A stretch of 64,000 nucleotides of DNA from Chamaecyparis obtusa (taxonomy: Eukaryota > Streptophyta > Pinopsida > Cupressales > Cupressaceae), in assembly GCA_027943335.1 (NCBI GenBank), contig BSBK01001583.1, positions 377,001-441,000 of the forward strand, in the 5' to 3' direction. Position 1 is the stretch's first letter; each line of letters starts with the position of its first letter. Under the pieces are notes generated by a model that saw only the letters and a list, made by a program, of their open reading frames with translations, made no database searches and was not told where the DNA came from. Below, piece by piece: positions 61,298 to 64,000 of the stretch. The position numbers and the translations under genes were made by a program.

Positions 61298-61731
61298 ATG
61301 ACTTCGGTCAATGTGCCTATGTGTCAATGTGGTGATGGACCATGCATGTTAAAGACATCATGCACAACAAGTAATCTTAGGTGTCAATTTTGGGGTTGCC
61401 CAAATAGGAAAAAGGTTTGGATATGTAATTATATTTTATGTTTAAAATAATGTGAAAAATAATCATTTTAGGAAGAACTAATGTAGATTTGGTATTACAA
61501 GGAAATAGTGGATGTCAATACTTTTAGTGGGTTGATGAAACCACATTTACATCTACCCCATCTACATCTATACCTGCTGTAGGAAATGAGTGCAACTTGT
61601 GCAAGGCTAGAGAGGTAGCTAGTGGCGCTAAGATTTCTTCAATGGCGAAAGTAGAAATCATGTTTCTGCAATGCCTTCTTTGTGTAGTTTGTGCACTACT
61701 TTGTTGGGACCATATGCATAAATGTGGTTAA
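61298..61731 (+). pseudogene. GRF-type zinc-finger protein relic, with intron
   Basis: ATG 61298 opens MTSVNVPMCQCGDGPCMLKT, then TSNLRCQFWGCPNRKK. This is the GRF zinc finger (C-X-C-G, TS..T..N..R.F..C). The last element, a Cys plus aromatic-x-W, is in a second exon from about 61500 (SGCQYF, TAG, WVDE), so one intron of about 80 bp separates them; its exact borders are unclear. The C-terminus has a hydrophobic segment (FLQCLLCVVCALLCW) ending at TAA 61731, as in small plant GRF proteins with a C-terminal membrane span. GRF fingers bind single-stranded nucleic acid in some proteins; the plant role is unknown. The in-frame TAG (CAG expected) marks it as a probable pseudogene. Confidence 0.72.
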
Positions 61732-63191
61732 CAAAGGGCTATTGTAGATACTGAAACTTTTTTAGAATTTCAAGTAGATACGTTGGACATATTTTGATAA
61801 ACTCATGAACTTTTTTGTTGTTTATGACTTCGTTATGATTTTCAATATAAAATTAAACAAAATTAAAAATTAACCTTATTAAAAAAAAGGGGAAATAGAG
61901 ATGGGAAAATTTTACTATCATAGGACTCTTGACACCACCTCCATTATTAGTGTGTTTCGATTACCTAATGTAATTGCTTCCACCATAGTTTTTATTTAGG
62001 ATCAAAATTAGTTCTATGTGTCCCTTTTTCTTGTTCTTTCATTTGTTGTCTATTTCCAGCGATTATATAAATATGATTGTATGCTGGTCGATGCCCAATC
62101 AAGTGGAAAATTTCTTATTCTTATATTGCTAAAACTAAAAGTTTGGCATCATTTGGCTTTTGGGAGACACTTCGCTTCATTATCCCATTTGGACTTACAT
62201 TCTAACACAACATATTCATTATGCCATTGATTCATTATACTTAAATGGAGTACACCAAGAAGTACCAAATGATGAATGCTCAATTGTTGTAATGGAAAAA
62301 CATCAAAACCATCCATTTCTAGCACTTGATTATTTGATTGATCCTCTCACCTTTCCTTGGTAAATTCCATTTTCCCAATCAAGTTTTGATAAATTAGGCC
62401 TTGAATTTCAATTTTTGTTCACTGTTTTATTTCAACTTGATATTTCATTTATTTTTCATATACACAGAGAGTACACATGCTAATAAAAAATGAGCTATTT
62501 GATTTAGGTTTACTATTCATGATTGTAAATGGTCAATATTTCTAATGGTACTCCTTGGTGTATTCCATTTAAAAATAATCATGTTTCTGTGGCTATCATA
62601 AATGTCACTTTGTGTTGAGAAAATTAGAGTTGAGAAAATGGTTGTTTACTGTTTGTATCTGTAGGTTGCAAAAAAATCATCCTTCTTCCACCAACATTAT
62701 AGTCAATGTACAAGTAACGTACGAGTCATTACATTCAAGAAAGACCATGTCTGGCAATATCAACCTAGAACAAAATAAGGAGTATGTAGAGTTCAGTGTA
62801 TGAAGAATTAGTTTTGCAAAATTGGCCATGTTGATGATGATTATGAAGAAGATTTGAAAATGTTTCCATATGAGAAGATTTATATTTTTGTGTGTATGGT
62901 TGCTATGCCATGGTTTTGTTGAGATACAAATGTTTGTGCATATATATATATATGTTTATGTTTGGTTTCTTTAAGATTGTACTTGATTAGTCTTATGATG
63001 GAACATAATGGTAAGGGTCTTTGATGTGTTGATGAACATTTAGATTTGCCTAAACAATATTGTGAGCTTTCCCATCACACATGTACTATTGTGAAAATCA
63101 TAACAATACCATTTATTGTAGGGTGTAGCTCCCAGTAATGCTTGGTCAAATCTGCATGTTTGTCACATGTTCCTTAGAAGACTTTTAATCT
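61732..63191. other. No gene recognised
   Basis: AT-rich. An inverted pair of about 28 bp (TTAAATGGAGTACACCAAG near 62230 and its complement near 62548-62572) may be the ends of a small decayed element. Short frames at 62018-62363 and 62612-62803 match nothing I know. Confidence 0.4.
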
Positions 63192-63512
63192 CACAATAGC
63201 CAAGAAACATAAATGTAGGCATCATGGTCACAATTCTTTGGAGATACAAAATAATTGAGTGGTATACCTAGATGATGCAACACAAACAATACTAATCCTC
63301 TGGTTCTATGTTGATAATGTATGATTCAAAAACCATAGATAACGATGGCTTTTGGAGCCTATCTTGATTTTTTTTTGGACCTTACACTGTCAACTTAGAA
63401 CTGCAGGAGTAGTGATTATGTTGCACCTTATGGGTATACACTTAATTATGTTGTATCTCCAAAGAATTGTGACCATGCATGATGCCTACATTTATGTTTC
63501 TCAGCTATTGTG
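63192..63512. mobile_element. Fold-back (MITE-like) element
   Basis: 321 bp. The arm 63192-63330 is matched by the reverse complement of 63385-63512: both start CACAATAGC, continue AGAAACATAAATGTAGGCAT and TCACAATTCTTTGGAGATAC, and stay alignable with small indels to the loop. The loop is about 55 nt. Outside CACAATAGC the similarity stops, which fixes the ends. No coding capacity, and no obvious target duplication. Confidence 0.8.
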
Positions 63513-63605
63513 TCCCAAGACCCCTTATGACCCCTTATGACCCTTTACGATCCCTAAGAATACATCTTAGAGGTCTTAAAGTGTCATAAGGGATCATAAG
63601 ATTCT
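63513..63605. repeat. Short palindromic stretch resembling the 160-bp satellite
   Basis: AAGACCCCTTATGACCCC, a repeat of TTATGACCCC, and after a turn AGTGTCATAAGGGATC and TCCTAGGAGGGG. The vocabulary (GACCCCTTA, CCTAGG) and the dyad layout resemble the satellite, but no full unit is present. Confidence 0.45.
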
Positions 63606-63746
63606 CCTAGGAGGGGCCAAATGAGCTTCCACCTTCACATGGTTGGTCCTGTTAAGTAGTGAATGTTAAACTATTCTCAAAACATAGAGAAGCTCAATAT
63701 GTTATATATTTTCAAAAAATATAGCATATTGTAGCAATTAGGATAG

Positions 63747-64000
63747 TCATCAAAGAACGACCGACAACAGAGTGTTGGACATGATGGATACCAGTCAAAA
63801 CTCTTCGACAAGCATCCATCACTTACACAACATTTTTATCATGCTGATGTTGTAATTACGACACACACAACAAGTCTTGACGGTAGTAAAATTACAACTG
63901 AAGAAATGTTGACCATCTCTGACCATGTTGCCAAACCCATCTACCCTATATATTTTGATGGTGCATATCATTACAATTATGATGGACATTACAGCCATCG
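63747..64000 (+). CDS. Partial open frame at the window end, unknown
   Basis: Open from after a TAG at 63744 to the end of the window (84 codons). No early ATG. It is His-, Tyr- and Thr-rich (GHDGYQSKLFDKHPSLTQHF near the start; IYFDGAYHYNYDGHYSH at the end). It looks more like coding sequence than its surroundings, but I do not recognise a family. It could be an exon of a gene continuing to the right. Confidence 0.3.

Noticed and set aside
62228..62575. MITE defined by a 28-bp inverted pair
   Set aside because: Similarity stops after about 28 bp, no target duplication is visible, and AT-rich sequence makes chance pairing plausible.

Overview
The window is plant nuclear DNA from a repeat-rich seed-plant genome. 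A large-genome lineage such as a gymnosperm is possible, but the sequence does not settle this. The evidence for a plant is tRNA-iMet primer sites, plant-type Copia, Ty3/gypsy and LINE elements, and decayed pieces of plant genes (a BZR1-type domain like that of beta-amylases BAM7/BAM8, and a plant GRF zinc-finger protein). I found no intact host gene. Almost everything is a mobile element, its nested insertions, or a satellite, and most reading frames carry stops and frameshifts.

Layout: 1-795 is AT-rich and empty. 796-2696 and 13718-14758 are the two halves of one 160-bp satellite whose units are back-to-back hairpins. It was split by an 11-kb Ty3/gypsy element (2697-13717, TSD CCCAT). 14.8-17.5 kb holds three unrelated gene relics: a SNF2 helicase C-lobe, a BAM7/8-like BZR1 domain on the minus strand, and an unrecognised acidic/Ser-rich protein. 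A (CT)n tract follows (18.43-19.09 kb). A LINE occupies about 19335-31766 and is interrupted in its RNase H domain by Copia-1 (23746-29663, minus, TSD TAACT).

From 33 to 60.4 kb the underlying DNA is a family of 0.6-1.0 kb direct repeats, with two small inverted copies. Into it went a 5.7-kb non-autonomous LTR element (35697-41367, TSD CTTTG), whose only long frame (about 1,106 codons, minus) has coiled coil and CCHC knuckles but no pol, and Copia-A (44008-59047, minus, TSD CATTA). The 5' LTR of Copia-A was itself hit twice: by a 352-bp TRIM (50408-50759, TSD AATGG) and by Copia-B (51313-59004, plus, TSD AAACA). The last 3.6 kb holds a GRF zinc-finger pseudogene, a 320-bp fold-back element and an open frame running off the window.

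Most interesting: (1) the satellite, where at least two units are nearly perfect hairpins of about 140 bp whose arms share private substitutions, so the arms appear to correct each other; (2) the non-autonomous element, which shares LTR-end, PPT and internal LTR motifs with Copia-A and Copia-B and looks like their structured parasite. Nearly all in-frame stops are explained by C-to-T change at CAG, CAA or CGA codons, the expected trace of cytosine methylation.
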